This document shows, one piece after another, positions 10,330-21,278 of a DNA stretch of 64,000 nucleotides; position 1 is the stretch's first letter, and each line of letters opens with the position of its first letter. The translations under genes and the position numbers were made by a program. The stretch comes from Diogma glabrata (Eukaryota; Arthropoda; Insecta; Diptera; Cylindrotomidae), in assembly GCA_963693315.1 (NCBI GenBank), contig OY856186.1, positions 137,453,436 through 137,517,435 of the forward strand, given 5' to 3'. The notes under the pieces were generated by a model, which saw only the letters and a program-made list of their open reading frames with translations, was not told the DNA's origin and made no database searches.

Positions 10330-11075
10330 ACTATCCATTACAGCTGTATTAAAAATAAACAATGAACAAATTGAAGTTGTGAAAAGCTTTAAATACTTAG
10401 GTGTGATAATAGATAACAAACTAAAGTTTGATGAACATCTTAACAAACTTTGTGCTAAAATATCAAAGAAAATTGGATTTTTGAAGAGACTTCGTTCCTC
10501 TATTTCTCGAGAAACTTCAATTATACTGTACAACGCTTTGATTTTTCCGCATTACGATTTTTCTTCATCTATAATTTTTGGAGCAAATAACGAATTCATG
10601 ACCAGACTACAAGTTCTTCAAAATAAGGCTATGAGAACAATATTGAAAAGGGACTCTATACACCAATAACAGATATGCTTTCAGAACTGAAGTGGATGAG
10701 TGTGAAGCAAAGAAATATATTTACGGTGTTAATTTTCATTTTTAAAGTTAAAAACAACTTGATGCCAGCATATTTATCTCAGAATTTAATCTACGTAAAT
10801 CAGTCAACAAATTATAATCTCAGAAATGCTAATGACTTTCGTCTCCAAAGGTTCAACAAGACTTCAACGCAAAATTCAGTTATGTTTAAAGGAACTAAAA
10901 TGTATCATGAACTTCCAGATAATATCAAGCTAGAAGGAAATTTTAGACAATTTAAAGAATTAACCCTCATTTTTGTCAAAGAAAATTTTTAATCTATTTT
11001 TATTTTCGTTTTGTAGAACTTAAATATGTATAAAAAATTGTAATTTAAAGAGGTTTTATAAAACCAATAAAAAAA
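10330..11075 (+). pseudogene. LINE 3' fragment (C-terminal part of a CR1/Jockey-group reverse transcriptase)
   Basis: Two frames (10379-10669 and 10675-10992) encode the region after the RT catalytic box. The first has FKYLGVIIDNKLKFDEHL followed by the LYNALIFPHYDF motif. The second has the terminal region with YNLRNANDFRL and YHELPDNIK. The two are joined by a frameshift near 10665. A polyadenylation-like AATAAAA follows at about 11069. It is a 5'-truncated, dead LINE copy on the plus strand, inside or just downstream of pescadillo. Confidence 0.85.
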
Positions 11076-11322
11076 GAATATTCGAAATATTGCAGTTCTC
11101 GCTATGTCGATTCCTGGTTTTTCGTTTTCGGTAATTGATTTGATAATCTGTTGCAAAGGTACAAGTTCAACAGCACAATAGATTAGTTGTTTGTATTTAT
11201 ATAAAAATTAGGAATTAACTTAATATTAAATAAGTTTACCTAATTTCACTTAAAATCTATCCGGAAGTGCCGAAATAGTGTACTAATTTAAAATTATTAT
11301 GTAATAGACAAAGTAAGTATAC

Positions 11323-13004
11323 CTTCTGTTTTGCTAGTTTAGCTTTACCATCCTTTTCTTCAACATCGAAATTATTTTGGAGTATTTCTTCTGCTTCAGC
11401 CTGTTCTTCGCGAAAAGCTTTTTCTAGTTCAGTATCGAAATTAAATGCTTTTATTTTTTCTTCATCCTGTAGATCAGGTTTTTCTAAAGAAAAATAATTT
11501 ATCAGAATACAAATTATATTTTCTTTAAAATGCCGTTAATTACCATTTATTTCAATCAAAGCAGGATCTCTGATTAATTCGTCAGCGTTGTTATTTTCTA
11601 TTTCTTCGTAATTATAGAATGGAGATAGATGTGGTGGTAAATCAGCTTCAATGAAGTATTTATTTGTTGGTAGTAATTTTACATTATTAACACAATCGAA
11701 CAACCATTGAGGTTGGATATAATCGCGGTTAATATATTTATCTCCTACAATTGGACGATCAACAATTTGATGGGTGATAGTCTCATCATTTTCACTAAAT
11801 GTTGCGCCAGCAAATAATTTTCCATCCCATGATACTAGTCCACTAAAACTTCTTATAATAAATACCAGAGGCTCCCGTGGTACTTCACGATTTAAGAAAA
11901 ATTTAAGTCCTTTGAAAAGAATCTTTAACTTACTAATTTCTTGCATTTCTTCCTTCATTTTTATAATTTTTGCTGAATCTCCATCAGTTGTTAAAAGTTC
12001 TAAATCAAGTTCCTGTTCTACATCGCCATTCAGAGTTGGGTCAGTTTTCATTAAATCTATATTTAGTGCGGCAATTCTTTCAGATACAAATGAATGCTCG
12101 TCTTGCAATTTTTCGCTATCAATTTCTGTAAGAGCAGTAGAAAATACGGGTGGATACAGTAAATTTACCGAGTGATAGAGACGAAAATTAACAAAGCCTA
12201 ACATAATTGTATAAAATTCCACAAATATTGACATTAACTTGAAATCGACTTCGGATTTTTTCTGCGGAGCAAACGGATAGTAGTGCGGAATTATCCATGT
12301 TACCTTTTGTCCTTTTATATCAGCTTGAAAATAATATCCTTTTATTGAAATAAAAACTTTTCTTAATGACTTCGATGCAATAACTGAATGCATAAATTCA
12401 ACAGTTAATCGTCGACAAAGTGCTGATTGATCTCTAGGTATTGCAGTTAACGACGGAAATGTGCTAAACAAAAACAATAATGTAAGGCAATCGTCCACAT
12501 CTTTAATTGCATCCAAAAAAGATGGATAACGTTCTTTTACAATGTGATCAATTTTTAACTCTGGAGCATTGTTTAGTCGACGTTTTAAATTTCTAAAATC
12601 ACGAACGGCACGATCATGTCCAGTTTTTCGATTGAATATCTGAGGAATAAAAACACGTTAACATTCAAATTTAAATGTGATATCAAGAAATCTACTTTAT
12701 AATCTCGTAATGTCCAAACAATAGGTTCATGCAGAAGAAATCTAATGTCTTTTGCATGATACAGTATTTTGATTTCAGAAGCACCTTTCTGAGCCTTTTT
12801 GCGATTTTTTGGTTCTCGAGGATAGACACCTTTTATAATACACAATCTTCTGAAATCATTTAACGATAATTGTAATTTTCTTAGGGCTTGTCTTCTAGAA
12901 ATGTACTGTGTAGCTTCTCCTGCCCCATGCTTAAAGGAAAACAACACATCAGTATAACCTCAAAATAATAAATTTGAAATAACTACCTTTTTTAATTTTC
13001 TCAT
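11323..13004 (-). CDS. pes: Pescadillo homologue (PES1), four exons, C-terminus not found
   Basis: Pescadillo is the ribosome-biogenesis subunit of the nucleolar PeBoW complex, needed for 27S/32S pre-rRNA processing. I infer exons at 13004-12987, 12929-12696, 12639-11544 and 11483-11323, all with GT donors and AG acceptors, joining in frame to 503 codons. The exon 1 ATG (13004-13002) gives MRKLKK, and exon 2 continues [20 protein letters not shown], both typical of the family N-terminus. The Pescadillo domain covers about residues 6-320 ([21 protein letters not shown]). A BRCT domain spans about 326-422 with its conserved Trp at 396 (QPQWLFDC). An acidic coiled-coil segment begins in exon 4. 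Exon 4 ends at a good donor (GTATAC), so one or more C-terminal exons are missing; they may lie beyond the left edge. This is a host gene and looks functional so far as it can be read. Confidence 0.93.
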
Positions 13005-13334
13005 TATATATTTGATTGTATTTGAAGAATAGTTTCAGATATTTTTATTAATAATGTAACTTTATGAATAAATAAAAGAAATTGTTATAATTTTATTTGA
13101 AACTAGCGAATTACTTTAGCTTAAACATGTGTGTTTTAAGACACTTGAATAGTTTTTTTTAAACTTCAAATCGTAATATTGCTGTATGTAATCTGTCATA
13201 TAAAGCTGGATACAGATCAATAAAAATTTACGTGTGCGTTGAATTTATTGTACGGTGCAAATTTGCAACACACAGTCAATACCCTAGTATCACATCCAGT
13301 TTTTTTTCAATTTTTGGACCTTAATCCGTTACTA
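13005..13334. other. Upstream region of pescadillo
   Basis: AT-rich sequence between the pescadillo start codon and a MITE-like insertion. It should contain the pescadillo promoter, but I see no unmistakable core element. Confidence 0.4.
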
Positions 13335-13805
13335 ATGTCGTTTTCTTTTTGACAAAAAAAGTGATCTAAGAGCAAAAAAAGCCGCTGTCAGATCACTGTT
13401 TTTTGCATTTCGTATTCTTTTTGTACAAAAAATTGCTCTTGTTTTGATCTGAAAATATTTTTTCTGAATCTAGATTTTTTGGTAGATCAAGTTGCAAATA
13501 CAATAAATTTACACAAATACATTTACAAATCTGTAAAATTAGTAAATAAACAAGATGCCATTTATTTATTATTATTTTTTTAGAGTGAAATAAATGAAAT
13601 GAGATAAATGTTTTGTTTAACTCGTGTTTTAAATTTAAAATTAATAAAAAAATATTTAATTAAATACTATTAATTAACAAAAACATTAAATGAGAGTTCA
13701 CAAACACAACTACAAAATTCGATCAAATTTTTTCATATTCATTTTATGAAAGAAAAATCTTTAAAAAATCACTTTTCTGCTCTGGCAAAAAGAAAACGAC
13801 ATACG
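13335..13805. mobile_element. MITE-like element with imperfect terminal inverted repeats
   Basis: The left end reads ATGTCGTTTTCTTTTTG, followed by a GTGAT motif. The right end is its inverted partner (CAAAAAGAAAACGACAT at about 13785-13801, preceded by ATCACTTTTC). Length is about 470 bp with no coding capacity. The target duplication is not clear. Confidence 0.55.
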
Positions 13806-14857
13806 ATCCAACTTAAGTTAAAAAGTTGTATTAAATTTGTCGCTAAAATCTGGAACGTACAATGAAGCTAGACACACATTGAGTTCCAACTTAAGTTAAT
13901 ACCGTTTAAGCAAAAGAAACGGCTCGCTAAAAGCGAAGCATAAACGAAATATTTATGAGCTCTTTTTTCCTGTGATAAAAGTGCATCGCAAAAGTAATAC
14001 ATAAACGTTACGCGAACGATTCACAAAACCGTATTACAAAAATGAAACATTTTAGTTACATTAAAGTTCTTCGTTTATATTACGCTTACGTAACACTTTA
14101 TTTGAAGGTTATGTCAATTCCTTACTGTCAAATATATACACGTTAAATCCTAACGCGCGTGAACAAAACATATTATTAATATATCAAAATAATTATTTTA
14201 TTATTAATTATTGTTTAAACAATACAATTAATTAAAAAAGTAAAAAGTTAACGGAATAGGAAACGCAATAGGTAATATTTTTGTTAATTTTAATATAAAT
14301 TAAATTTTTTTTATATTCAAAATCACATATATACAAAATATTTTTCACATTTTGTATACATATTTGAATTTATATCTCTAATTATGTTATGTCTAACGTA
14401 ATGTTAATTATGATTGAAAATTCCTTTCGTACTAATTTTAAAACGAAATTATATTTGTTTGAAGTATCTTTATATTATGCACTTCATTTATTTAAAACAA
14501 TTACCGATAGCATAAAATACAACCTAATGGACTATAAAATACGACACAATGTAAAAGAGTATCATAAATATTATATTTATAAAATATTATTTATAAAAGT
14601 CCTAAATCAATTTTAAACATCATAAACCAACGGAAAATATTTCAAAAGTTCAACGCTATTTTCAGAAAAAACGTTCAACAACATATTTGTCAACGTAATG
14701 ACGGCCGTCATTTAAATAGCGGCGCCGCTTTTTTACGTTCAAGTCGCTCTAGGAAACCGCCATCATTTAATTTGTATATATACAACGTTTTTATGACGTC
14801 ACCCACCGCTATCCTAGGAAACCATTACTTAACTGACGGATTTTTTAAGTATACGTA
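13806..14857. other. Intergenic region between pescadillo and CHIP (left part)
   Basis: AT-rich, without a believable gene. A 14-bp motif TCCAACTTAAGTTA occurs twice (about 13808 and 13890). Near the CHIP side there are perfect palindromes TGACGGCCGTCA (about 14699) and GCGGCGCCGC (about 14720), and a CRE. The natural intergenic sequence continues on the far side of the retrotransposon at 20982. Confidence 0.5.
14794..14801. promoter_or_regulatory. CRE-like palindrome TGACGTCA
   Basis: A perfect cyclic-AMP response element consensus, bound by CREB/ATF-type bZIP factors. It lies about 60 bp before the retrotransposon insertion point, in what was the promoter-proximal region of CHIP. Function is inferred. 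Confidence 0.45.
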
Positions 14858-14861
14858 GACA

Positions 14862-15453
14862 TATAGCTAGTATTATTCGCGCTATAATAAATAGTTTTAA
14901 ACTTCAGTATAATATCAGTTTTAACTTGTAATAAATAATCTTGAGAAAAATAGCATTGTGTAGAGAAGATGTGAAAATCAGCAATTGTTTTCATAAGTTG
15001 AAAAATCCCAAAATTAGGTCCCAAAATTTAGATTTAATTTGCAATTAATTTGAATCGTTTCACATAATTTTTGATTAATATATAAATAGAGTTGATCCAA
15101 AAATTTAGATTTAATTGGCAATTATCCTCTTAATATAATGAACAAATGAAAGACTTCTTTTGATTTTAATTGTTTACAATAATCCAATTTCTTCATATAA
15201 TTTTATTTTTAGTTTTGTGATAAAATTTAATATAAGAAAAATATTAAATGAATAGTTTTTAATATATGTACAACTTTGATAAATTTCTTTAAATTAATTA
15301 TATTTAAAATAATATAAGAAAGGAACTTTTTAACATTGAGGAAAAACTTTTATTCGAAATTAAAAATTGTTTTTTTTATTTTTTATGAAGCTACGCAAAA
15401 CACATCGCCAACTAAATTTTAAATTCTAAAAGTTAATTTAGATGTTCGCCACA
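14862..15453 (-). repeat. 3' LTR of the CsRn1-type element (592 bp)
   Basis: Matches the right LTR essentially base for base over its length, except that 125 bp of the right copy are replaced here by the two bases AC at 15411-15412. On the coding strand it starts TGTGGCGAAC and ends CTAGCTATA. Confidence 0.95.
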
Positions 15454-15455
15454 AC

Positions 15456-15466
15456 ACTCCCCCCCT
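15456..15466 (-). other. Polypurine tract of the CsRn1-type element
   Basis: The coding strand reads AGGGGGGGAGT immediately before the 3' LTR, the expected place for the plus-strand primer of reverse transcription. Confidence 0.85.
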
Positions 15467-15501
15467 AGTGCCATCGAAGATGGGACGATATAAAGAGAAA
15501 A

Positions 15502-18500
15502 TTACTGTGCTAGAGCACGAAGGAAACGAGCAGGGGTACGAGTGGTTCTACCTGCTCGCGTAATTGTGGATGCAGGATGGAATATCTGAGTCTGAGGAGT
15601 GAGATTAAATCTAACCCTTTTAGGTGATACAGTTGTCTTAGCGTCGCGTTGCCTCGCTTCTGCGGAGGTAGAAGGAGAAGACAGGAATGTGTCCGAAGGA
15701 GTAGAATGGACAATATCTGTAGAAGACGAAGTTTCGTCTGCGCGACTGAGATTAGTACTCGAAGTAGGTGAGTTTTGAGATGAGTCATCTTCAGATTGTT
15801 CCCTAAAGCAAGGTTTTAATCTGTCGATAGAAACTCGAATATGTTGACCTTTACGGTCAATAACGAAATTTTTATCATCGCGGCTGATCACTTTGAAAGG
15901 ACCTTCGTATGGCGGTTGTAATGCTTTACGTACTAAGTCCGTACGTAAGAAGACATGCGAACAAGACTGAAGATTTTTGGAGACGAAAACATTAGGAGAA
16001 GTGTGTCTTGACGCAGTAGATGGACGAAGGTGAGTAAAATGTTGTTTCAACTGTGAAACGAAATCAGATTGTGGAGTGGAGTTAGAGTTTTGGCTTAAGA
16101 ATTCTCCTGGAAGACGTATGTTAGTACCGTAGACAAGTTCAGCCGATGAAGATTGGAAATCTTCACGGAAAGTGGTTCGTAAACCAAGTAGTATTGACGG
16201 TAAAATTCGTGTCCAGTCCGTTCTGTCGTAGGCCATAATCGCGGATTTAAGAGTTCGGTGCCAACGTTCAATTAGTCCGTTACATTTAGGATTGTAACTA
16301 GTAGTACGTTTACGTTCGAAACCGATAAGTTTTGACAACTCGTTAAAGAGATTGGATTCGAATTGTGAGCCCTGATCAGTGACGATTACTGAAGGTACTC
16401 CGAAGCGAGCAATCCAATTTGAGTAGAGAGCTGATGCTACCGTTTCAGCTGTAATATCCGAGATAGGAATGGCTTCAGGCCAGCGAGTATATCTGTCAAT
16501 AATTGTGACACAATAGCGTTTGTCCTCAGAGGTAGGGAGTGGACCAATAATGTCCATATGAATCTCGGCAAATCTTTGAGAAGTTTGAGGATAATTACCT
16601 AATGGAGATTGAGTGTGGCGAGAAACTTTTGCCTTTTGGCAAGCCAGGCAGTTCTGAGCCATTTGTCGTGCATCTTTTTTAATTGATGGCCAAATGACTT
16701 TTTCTGCAAGTAGTTTGGCAGAACTGTGGACTCCTGGGTGAGATAAATTGTGGAGACTTTCGAAAACAGACTGACGAAATTGCTTTGGAATAAAAGGTCG
16801 TGGATTACCAGAAGAAGTATCACACAAAATTGTTTTGGCACTAGAATTGCCAAACGATAATGGAAAGGAACGGAATTGAAGTGTGGGACTAGTGTCCACT
16901 AATTCCTTTAGTTCGTTATCGTTGAACTGAGCGTCAGCAATTTCGTCGTAGTTAATATTTTCTGGAATTGATATTTGCTCAACACGAGAAAGTGTGTCGG
17001 CAACTACATTATCAATTCCAGAAATGTGGCGAATATCAGTCGTAAATTGACTGATAAAATCAAGATGACGGAATTGGCGAGGACTAGCTTTGGCAGGATT
17101 CTGCGACAAAGCGTAAATGAGTGGCTTATGATCGGTGAAAAGAGTGAAGGTTCTACCTTCAAGGAGATACCGGAAATGTTTAATTGCAGAGTAAGCTGCA
17201 AGGAGTTCGCGATCATAAGCGCTGTATTTCTGTTGCGTTTCATTGAGTCGAACAGAGAAGAAACTAAGAGGTGTCCAACAATCGTTAATTTTTTGTTGAA
17301 CAACGGCGCCAAGTGGCTTGTCGGAAGCGTCGACCATAACGGCAAGTTGGGCAGAGTGTGAGGGGTGAGAAAGAGTTGTAGCCTCACTAAGTTGCCGCTT
17401 GCAAAGATCGAAGGCTTGAATGGCGTCTTCAGACCATTGAATGACGCGTTTGTCATTCTTTTTGGATCCTTTGAGAAAATCATTTAGGATGGCTTGATTG
17501 CCACCAGCGTGAGGAATGAATCTGCGGTAGAAATTAATCATTCCAAGAAAACGGCGGAGTTGCATAACTGTTTCGGGACGTTCGTAACAGTTGATAGCAT
17601 CGACACGTTCAGAAGTAGGTTTGATTCCAGTTGAATCAATGGAATGTCCAAGAAAGTCAACGTTGGTTTTAGCAAAGTTGCATTTATCAACGTTGATAAT
17701 GAGACCAGCGTCAGAAAGACGCTCAAAAACAGTCCTAAGATGTTTGAGGTGTTCCTCATAGGTTTCAGAAGCAATTAGGAGGTCATCTATGTAGATGAAA
17801 CAGAAATTTAGGTCTCGAAGAAGGGAATGCATAAACCGTTGGAAAGATTGCGCAGCATTTCGCAATCCGAAGGTCATTCGAACGAATTCGAAGAGTCCGA
17901 ACGGAGTTGAAATTGCAGTTTTTGCAATATCGCGCTCATCAATAGGAATTTGATGATATGCGCGGACGAGATCAATTGTGGAGAAAAATTGGCATCCATG
18001 TAGTTGATGCGAAAAATCCTGAATATGAGGAATAGGATATTGATCCGGAATTGTAATGTTATTTAGAGCACGGTAGTCACCGCAAGGTCTCCACTCGCCG
18101 TTCTTCTTTTTAGCGAGATGGAGAGGAGAAGCCCAAGGACTGTTAGAAGGTCGGCAGATGCCTTGGGATAACATAAGATTAAATTCTGCCTTTGCGATAG
18201 CCAATTTGTCTGGAGCAAGTCGACGATACTTACAAGAAACGGGAGGACCACGTGTTTCAATAACGTGAGTTACGTTATGTTTCACATGTTTAACAAGATC
18301 ATTTTTGGACGTTGAGTCCTTGAAATTTTTGAGTAAATCAAGAATTTCTACATTGACCAAATCGTTGATCAAAGTTAAAGAAGGTGCTGGAGAAGTGGAG
18401 AGTTTAGCCAAAGTAAATAGAGAAGTTAGTGGATCGACAAGACGTCGGTTTTTAATGTCCACTAAAAGGCCGTATTTATTGAGAAAATCAGCTCCTAGGA

Positions 18501-18768
18501 TAGGAGTGGTAACATCGGCTATAACAAAGGTCTGACAGAACACTCGTCTGAGACCAATGTTTAAGTTTAAAGACCGTGTACCGTAAGTGCTAACTTTAGT
18601 CGCGTTAGCTGCGTAGAGGTAGAAGTCTGATTTTCTTGAAATTTTTTCCTCCACAGTAGCGGGGAGAACTGAAACTTCGGCACCTGTATCAACGAGGAAA
18701 GTCTTGCATGAAGAAATGTCGAGGACCAGAAGACGGAGTTGAGAATGATTGTCATCACATGCCGTCAC
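15502..18768 (-). CDS. pol: CsRn1-type pol: protease, reverse transcriptase, RNase H, integrase
   Basis: An intact 1,088-codon frame. The protease active site is D27-T-G-A. Reverse transcriptase has [13 protein letters not shown], the catalytic box FIYIDDLL and [11 protein letters not shown]. RNase H has [15 protein letters not shown] and FTDHKPL. The integrase HHCC zinc region reads HNLSHPGVH then CLACQKAKV, and the catalytic D,D,E residues lie in DIIGPL, TDQGSQF and NGLIERWHR. The basic, Ser/Thr-rich C-terminal tail follows. The first codon of the listed frame is GTG, not a real start: the frame is open further upstream into the end of gag, so Pol is expected as a Gag-Pol fusion. All catalytic residues I checked are present, so this copy may be active. 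Confidence 0.95.
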   Translation of the reverse strand: MTACDDNHSQLRLLVLDISSCKTFLVDTGAEVSVLPATVEEKISRKSDFYLYAANATKVSTYGTRSLNLNIGLRRVFCQTFVIADVTTPILGADFLNKYGLLVDIKNRRLVDPLTSLFTLAKLSTSPAPSLTLINDLVNVEILDLLKNFKDSTSKNDLVKHVKHNVTHVIETRGPPVSCKYRRLAPDKLAIAKAEFNLMLSQGICRPSNSPWASPLHLAKKKNGEWRPCGDYRALNNITIPDQYPIPHIQDFSHQLHGCQFFSTIDLVRAYHQIPIDERDIAKTAISTPFGLFEFVRMTFGLRNAAQSFQRFMHSLLRDLNFCFIYIDDLLIASETYEEHLKHLRTVFERLSDAGLIINVDKCNFAKTNVDFLGHSIDSTGIKPTSERVDAINCYERPETVMQLRRFLGMINFYRRFIPHAGGNQAILNDFLKGSKKNDKRVIQWSEDAIQAFDLCKRQLSEATTLSHPSHSAQLAVMVDASDKPLGAVVQQKINDCWTPLSFFSVRLNETQQKYSAYDRELLAAYSAIKHFRYLLEGRTFTLFTDHKPLIYALSQNPAKASPRQFRHLDFISQFTTDIRHISGIDNVVADTLSRVEQISIPENINYDEIADAQFNDNELKELVDTSPTLQFRSFPLSFGNSSAKTILCDTSSGNPRPFIPKQFRQSVFESLHNLSHPGVHSSAKLLAEKVIWPSIKKDARQMAQNCLACQKAKVSRHTQSPLGNYPQTSQRFAEIHMDIIGPLPTSEDKRYCVTIIDRYTRWPEAIPISDITAETVASALYSNWIARFGVPSVIVTDQGSQFESNLFNELSKLIGFERKRTTSYNPKCNGLIERWHRTLKSAIMAYDRTDWTRILPSILLGLRTTFREDFQSSSAELVYGTNIRLPGEFLSQNSNSTPQSDFVSQLKQHFTHLRPSTASRHTSPNVFVSKNLQSCSHVFLRTDLVRKALQPPYEGPFKVISRDDKNFVIDRKGQHIRVSIDRLKPCFREQSEDDSSQNSPTSSTNLSRADETSSSTDIVHSTPSDTFLSSPSTSAEARQRDAKTTVSPKRVRFNLTPQTQIFHPASTITRAGRTTRTPARFLRALAQ

Positions 18769-18779
18769 ATGTGATGAAT

Positions 18780-20048
18780 CTAATAGTTTTTTGAAGATGA
18801 TGATGAGGCAAAGGAATTTGAGTGATCAGAATAATGTTTACACTCAGGGTAGCATTTTTTTGCATCTCCCTTGTAGTAGTGATGGTAGTAGCAGATACCA
18901 TCAAACATTTGCACGCGAGACCTGGACCGAGGTCGCATGGGAGAGCGATAATTCCGATTGAAATTTGAATTATGATTACCGTTTCGATCCTTAGATCTAC
19001 TTCGGTATTGTTGAGGAGGTTGGGAGAAATTTTGCCTTTGAATGGCATTGAGGAGTTGCACGTTTTGTGCCTCCAGTTTTTTGAATTTTTCCTCAAGTGA
19101 TATGATTTCACTTGAGGAAGAAGAAGAAGAAGGGAGAGAAGAAGCGGCAGGGTTAGATACCGCATTAACTTGCGAGCCCCTTAGGGCATTGAGAACATTA
19201 TCTGCTATCTCTGCTGTCTTCTGAAGATCTTCACTGACAGTAGCGATAGCAGCGCGGACAGCAGGTGGAAGTTTCTCCACCCAAAGGACTTTAAGAGCTG
19301 CCTCTGAAAACGTATTACGGGATTCGGTAGTCATATCCCGAAGTAATTGTGAGGGCTTAAGATCCCCAAGGTCCATACCGCGTAACACTTTGTGTATGCG
19401 ATCTGAAGTGCTACCGGATAGGCGAGCTATAAGAGCCTCTTTGAGCCTATCATATGGGAAATCTTGGTCGGGGTTAACCAAGATATCACTGGCTAGTTTC
19501 GCCAGTGTGGGAGTAAGCATGGTAAGTAAGTGGCCATACTTAGTTTGTTGGGACCTGATACGCCCCAACAAGAACTGCCCCTCAAGAGTTATGAACCATA
19601 GGTCTGGAGTCTCAGACCAGAAAGGAGGAATTTTTATAGCTACGTGATCAATTTGTGGCATAGCTGCCGAAGAAGTTGAAGCTGAGGGAGGTGGAGGTAA
19701 CGCAGCAGGAGGTGGTGGAGATTGTGGAGGATTTGAAGATGTACCTCCAAGGTTCAAATTAGCAAGAGCAGCTGCGACCTCCTCTGCGACCAGTGCCTGA
19801 AGCTGGTCTTGTGTAAAAGTAAAGGTTGGGGGTCCAGAAGATGCAGCAGTTTCCTCAGGTTCTGGTGGACTTGCTGAAACTGCTGGAAACGAGAACGCAT
19901 TGCGATTAAGCCTAGTAATGACAGCAACTAGGTAAAACAATGTTGCAGCGAACAAAACCACGACCGTATGTTGTGTCGCTAAAACAATCGCAAACACAGC
20001 GACCAACAACACCACTAAACAAACCAAAAATTCCTTTAATACGTACAT
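18780..20048 (-). CDS. gag: CsRn1-type Gag with CHCC motif and N-terminal hydrophobic segments
   Basis: A 422-residue protein with an ATG at 20048-20046. Residues 6-44 are strongly hydrophobic and look like two membrane-spanning helices or a signal anchor. A Pro/Ala/Ser-rich stretch follows (about 55-140), then a capsid-like region (about 140-300; [27 protein letters not shown]) typical of this clade. A basic Arg/Asn-rich region (about 345-380) leads to the zinc-binding C386-x2-H389-x9-C399-x3-C403, the unusual CHCC form that marks CsRn1-type Gag in place of CCHC. The frame ends at TAG 18782-18780, overlapping pol in the -1 frame. Gag should assemble RNA-containing particles; the hydrophobic N-terminus could target it to a membrane, which is inference. 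Confidence 0.93.
   Translation of the reverse strand: MYVLKEFLVCLVVLLVAVFAIVLATQHTVVVLFAATLFYLVAVITRLNRNAFSFPAVSASPPEPEETAASSGPPTFTFTQDQLQALVAEEVAAALANLNLGGTSSNPPQSPPPPAALPPPPSASTSSAAMPQIDHVAIKIPPFWSETPDLWFITLEGQFLLGRIRSQQTKYGHLLTMLTPTLAKLASDILVNPDQDFPYDRLKEALIARLSGSTSDRIHKVLRGMDLGDLKPSQLLRDMTTESRNTFSEAALKVLWVEKLPPAVRAAIATVSEDLQKTAEIADNVLNALRGSQVNAVSNPAASSLPSSSSSSSEIISLEEKFKKLEAQNVQLLNAIQRQNFSQPPQQYRSRSKDRNGNHNSNFNRNYRSPMRPRSRSRVQMFDGICYYHHYYKGDAKKCYPECKHYSDHSNSFASSSSSKNY
18786..18792 (-). promoter_or_regulatory. CsRn1-type gag-pol -1 frameshift slippery heptamer
   Basis: In the gag frame the minus strand reads TCA AAA AAC TAT TAG, giving A AAA AAC three nucleotides before the gag stop. This is one of the most efficient known -1 slippery sequences (mouse mammary tumour virus gag-pro uses it). 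The -1 frame continues straight into the protease. Confidence 0.8.
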
Positions 20049-20262
20049 AATTCTGTTAAAACTGCTAAAACGATTTATAATTCAACGAACAAACAATTAA
20101 CAAACAAGTTGTAACAATTAAGATATAAAATAGTTATAAAATACTAATGTTAAATTTAATAAATAAATAAAATAACACAATTGTTGTACTTAAATTTTTT
20201 GTTTGACTTTAAATCGGATTATATAATTTCGTCCTTGTGTTCCTAATCGGGGTCACCAAATA
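20049..20262 (-). other. CsRn1-type leader between 5' LTR and gag
   Basis: A short AT-rich untranslated leader of about 210 bp, in contrast to the 2.45-kb leader of gypsy-1. It contains the primer site at its LTR end. Confidence 0.8.
20241..20258 (-). other. Primer binding site, tRNA-Trp-like
   Basis: The coding strand reads TGGTGACCCCGATTAGGA, four nucleotides inside the LTR. Its first 12 bases equal the tRNA-Trp primer site of avian retroviruses, and tRNA-Trp priming has been described for CsRn1. The distal bases differ, so the exact host tRNA needs checking. Confidence 0.65.
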
Positions 20263-20977
20263 TATAGCTAGTATTATTCGCGCTATAATAAATAGTTTTA
20301 AACTTCAGTATAATATCAGTTTTAACTTGTAATAAATAATCTTGAGAAAAATAGCATTGTGTAGAGAAGATGTGAAAATCAGCAATTGTTTTCATAAGTT
20401 GAAAAATCCCAAAATTAGGTCCCAAAATTTAGATTTAATTTGCAATTAATTTGAATCGTTTCACATAATTTTTGATTAATATATAAATAGAGTTGATCCA
20501 AAAATTTAGATTTAATTGGCAATTATCCTCTTAATATAATGAACAAATGAAAGACTTCTTTTGATTTTAATTGTTTACAATAATCCAATTTCTTCATATA
20601 ATTTTATTTTTAGTTTTGTGATAAAATTTAATATAAGAAAAATATTAAATGAATAGTTTTTAATATATGTACAACTTTGATAAATTTCTTTAAATTAATT
20701 ATATTTAAAATAATATAAGAAAGGAACTTTTTAACATTGAGGAAAAACTTTTATTCGAAATTAAAAATTGTTTTTTTTATTTTTTATGAAGCTACGCAAA
20801 ACACATCGCCATTTGATACGTAGCAAATCATCCTACCAAATATTTGGTACGTACTTAATTGATAACTGTTTACATCGACCCTAGTCGACCTAATAAGTAT
20901 AGTACGTACCTATTAGATACTGGTGTAAACTTAGTATAAATTTTAAATTCTAAAAGTTAATTTAGATGTTCGCCACA
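20263..20977 (-). repeat. 5' LTR of the CsRn1-type element (715 bp)
   Basis: Longer than the other LTR by 123 bp because of a segment at 20812-20936. That segment holds an imperfect 30-bp direct repeat (GGTACGTACTTAATTGATAA-like at about 20860 and AGTACGTACCTATTAGATAC at about 20911). It lies near the U3 side, so it may carry promoter or enhancer sequence. Confidence 0.95.
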
Positions 20978-20981
20978 GACA

Positions 20982-21278
20982 AACCGGCAAAAAACTTTCG
21001 TGTATTTATGGTGGTTAAAAAAACACAACAATAATTCTACACAACTTTTATTTTTCATACAACCTTACATGCTGCTTACTATCATTTTTTTATAAACGAA
21101 GAATATTCTGTTCAGTCAAATCACAACAAAACGTAAAAAGATTAGTTTTTGTGTTGATGAAGTTGTTAGATATTGATAAGTGTTAATTGTATAAATATCG
21201 TTGGTGAAGACTTAGTAATTATTCTTTGAATTTTGTTCGTAATTAAAGTTAAATTTTGGGTAATATAGAAAAACTAAA
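20982..21278 (+). promoter_or_regulatory. CHIP proximal promoter and 5' UTR
   Basis: About 300 bp between the retrotransposon and the CHIP start codon. It should hold the remaining promoter and 5' UTR. I see no clear TATA box. The retrotransposon is antisense to CHIP. Confidence 0.45.

Larger units (their letters stand above)
14858..20981 (-). mobile_element. Complete CsRn1-type Ty3/gypsy retrotransposon with target-site duplication
   Basis: Two LTRs flank intact gag and pol on the minus strand. The 4-bp direct repeat GACA (14858-14861 and 20978-20981; possibly 5 bp, AGACA, counting the ambiguous A) marks the insertion. Assignment to the CsRn1 clade rests on the Gag C-x2-H-x9-C-x3-C motif and a tRNA-Trp-like primer site, both described features of that clade. 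The LTRs look identical apart from one 123-bp length difference, and no stop or frameshift is visible in gag or pol, so insertion was recent. The element separates the CHIP start codon from its upstream region. Confidence 0.93.

Noticed and set aside
14389..14616. 75-codon AT-rich open frame between pescadillo and CHIP
   Set aside because: Composition is that of random AT-rich DNA (Tyr, Ile, Lys, Asn rich), with no motif and no splice context.
16975..18535. Plus-strand open frames opposite the CsRn1-type pol
   Set aside because: Shadows of the long minus-strand coding region.
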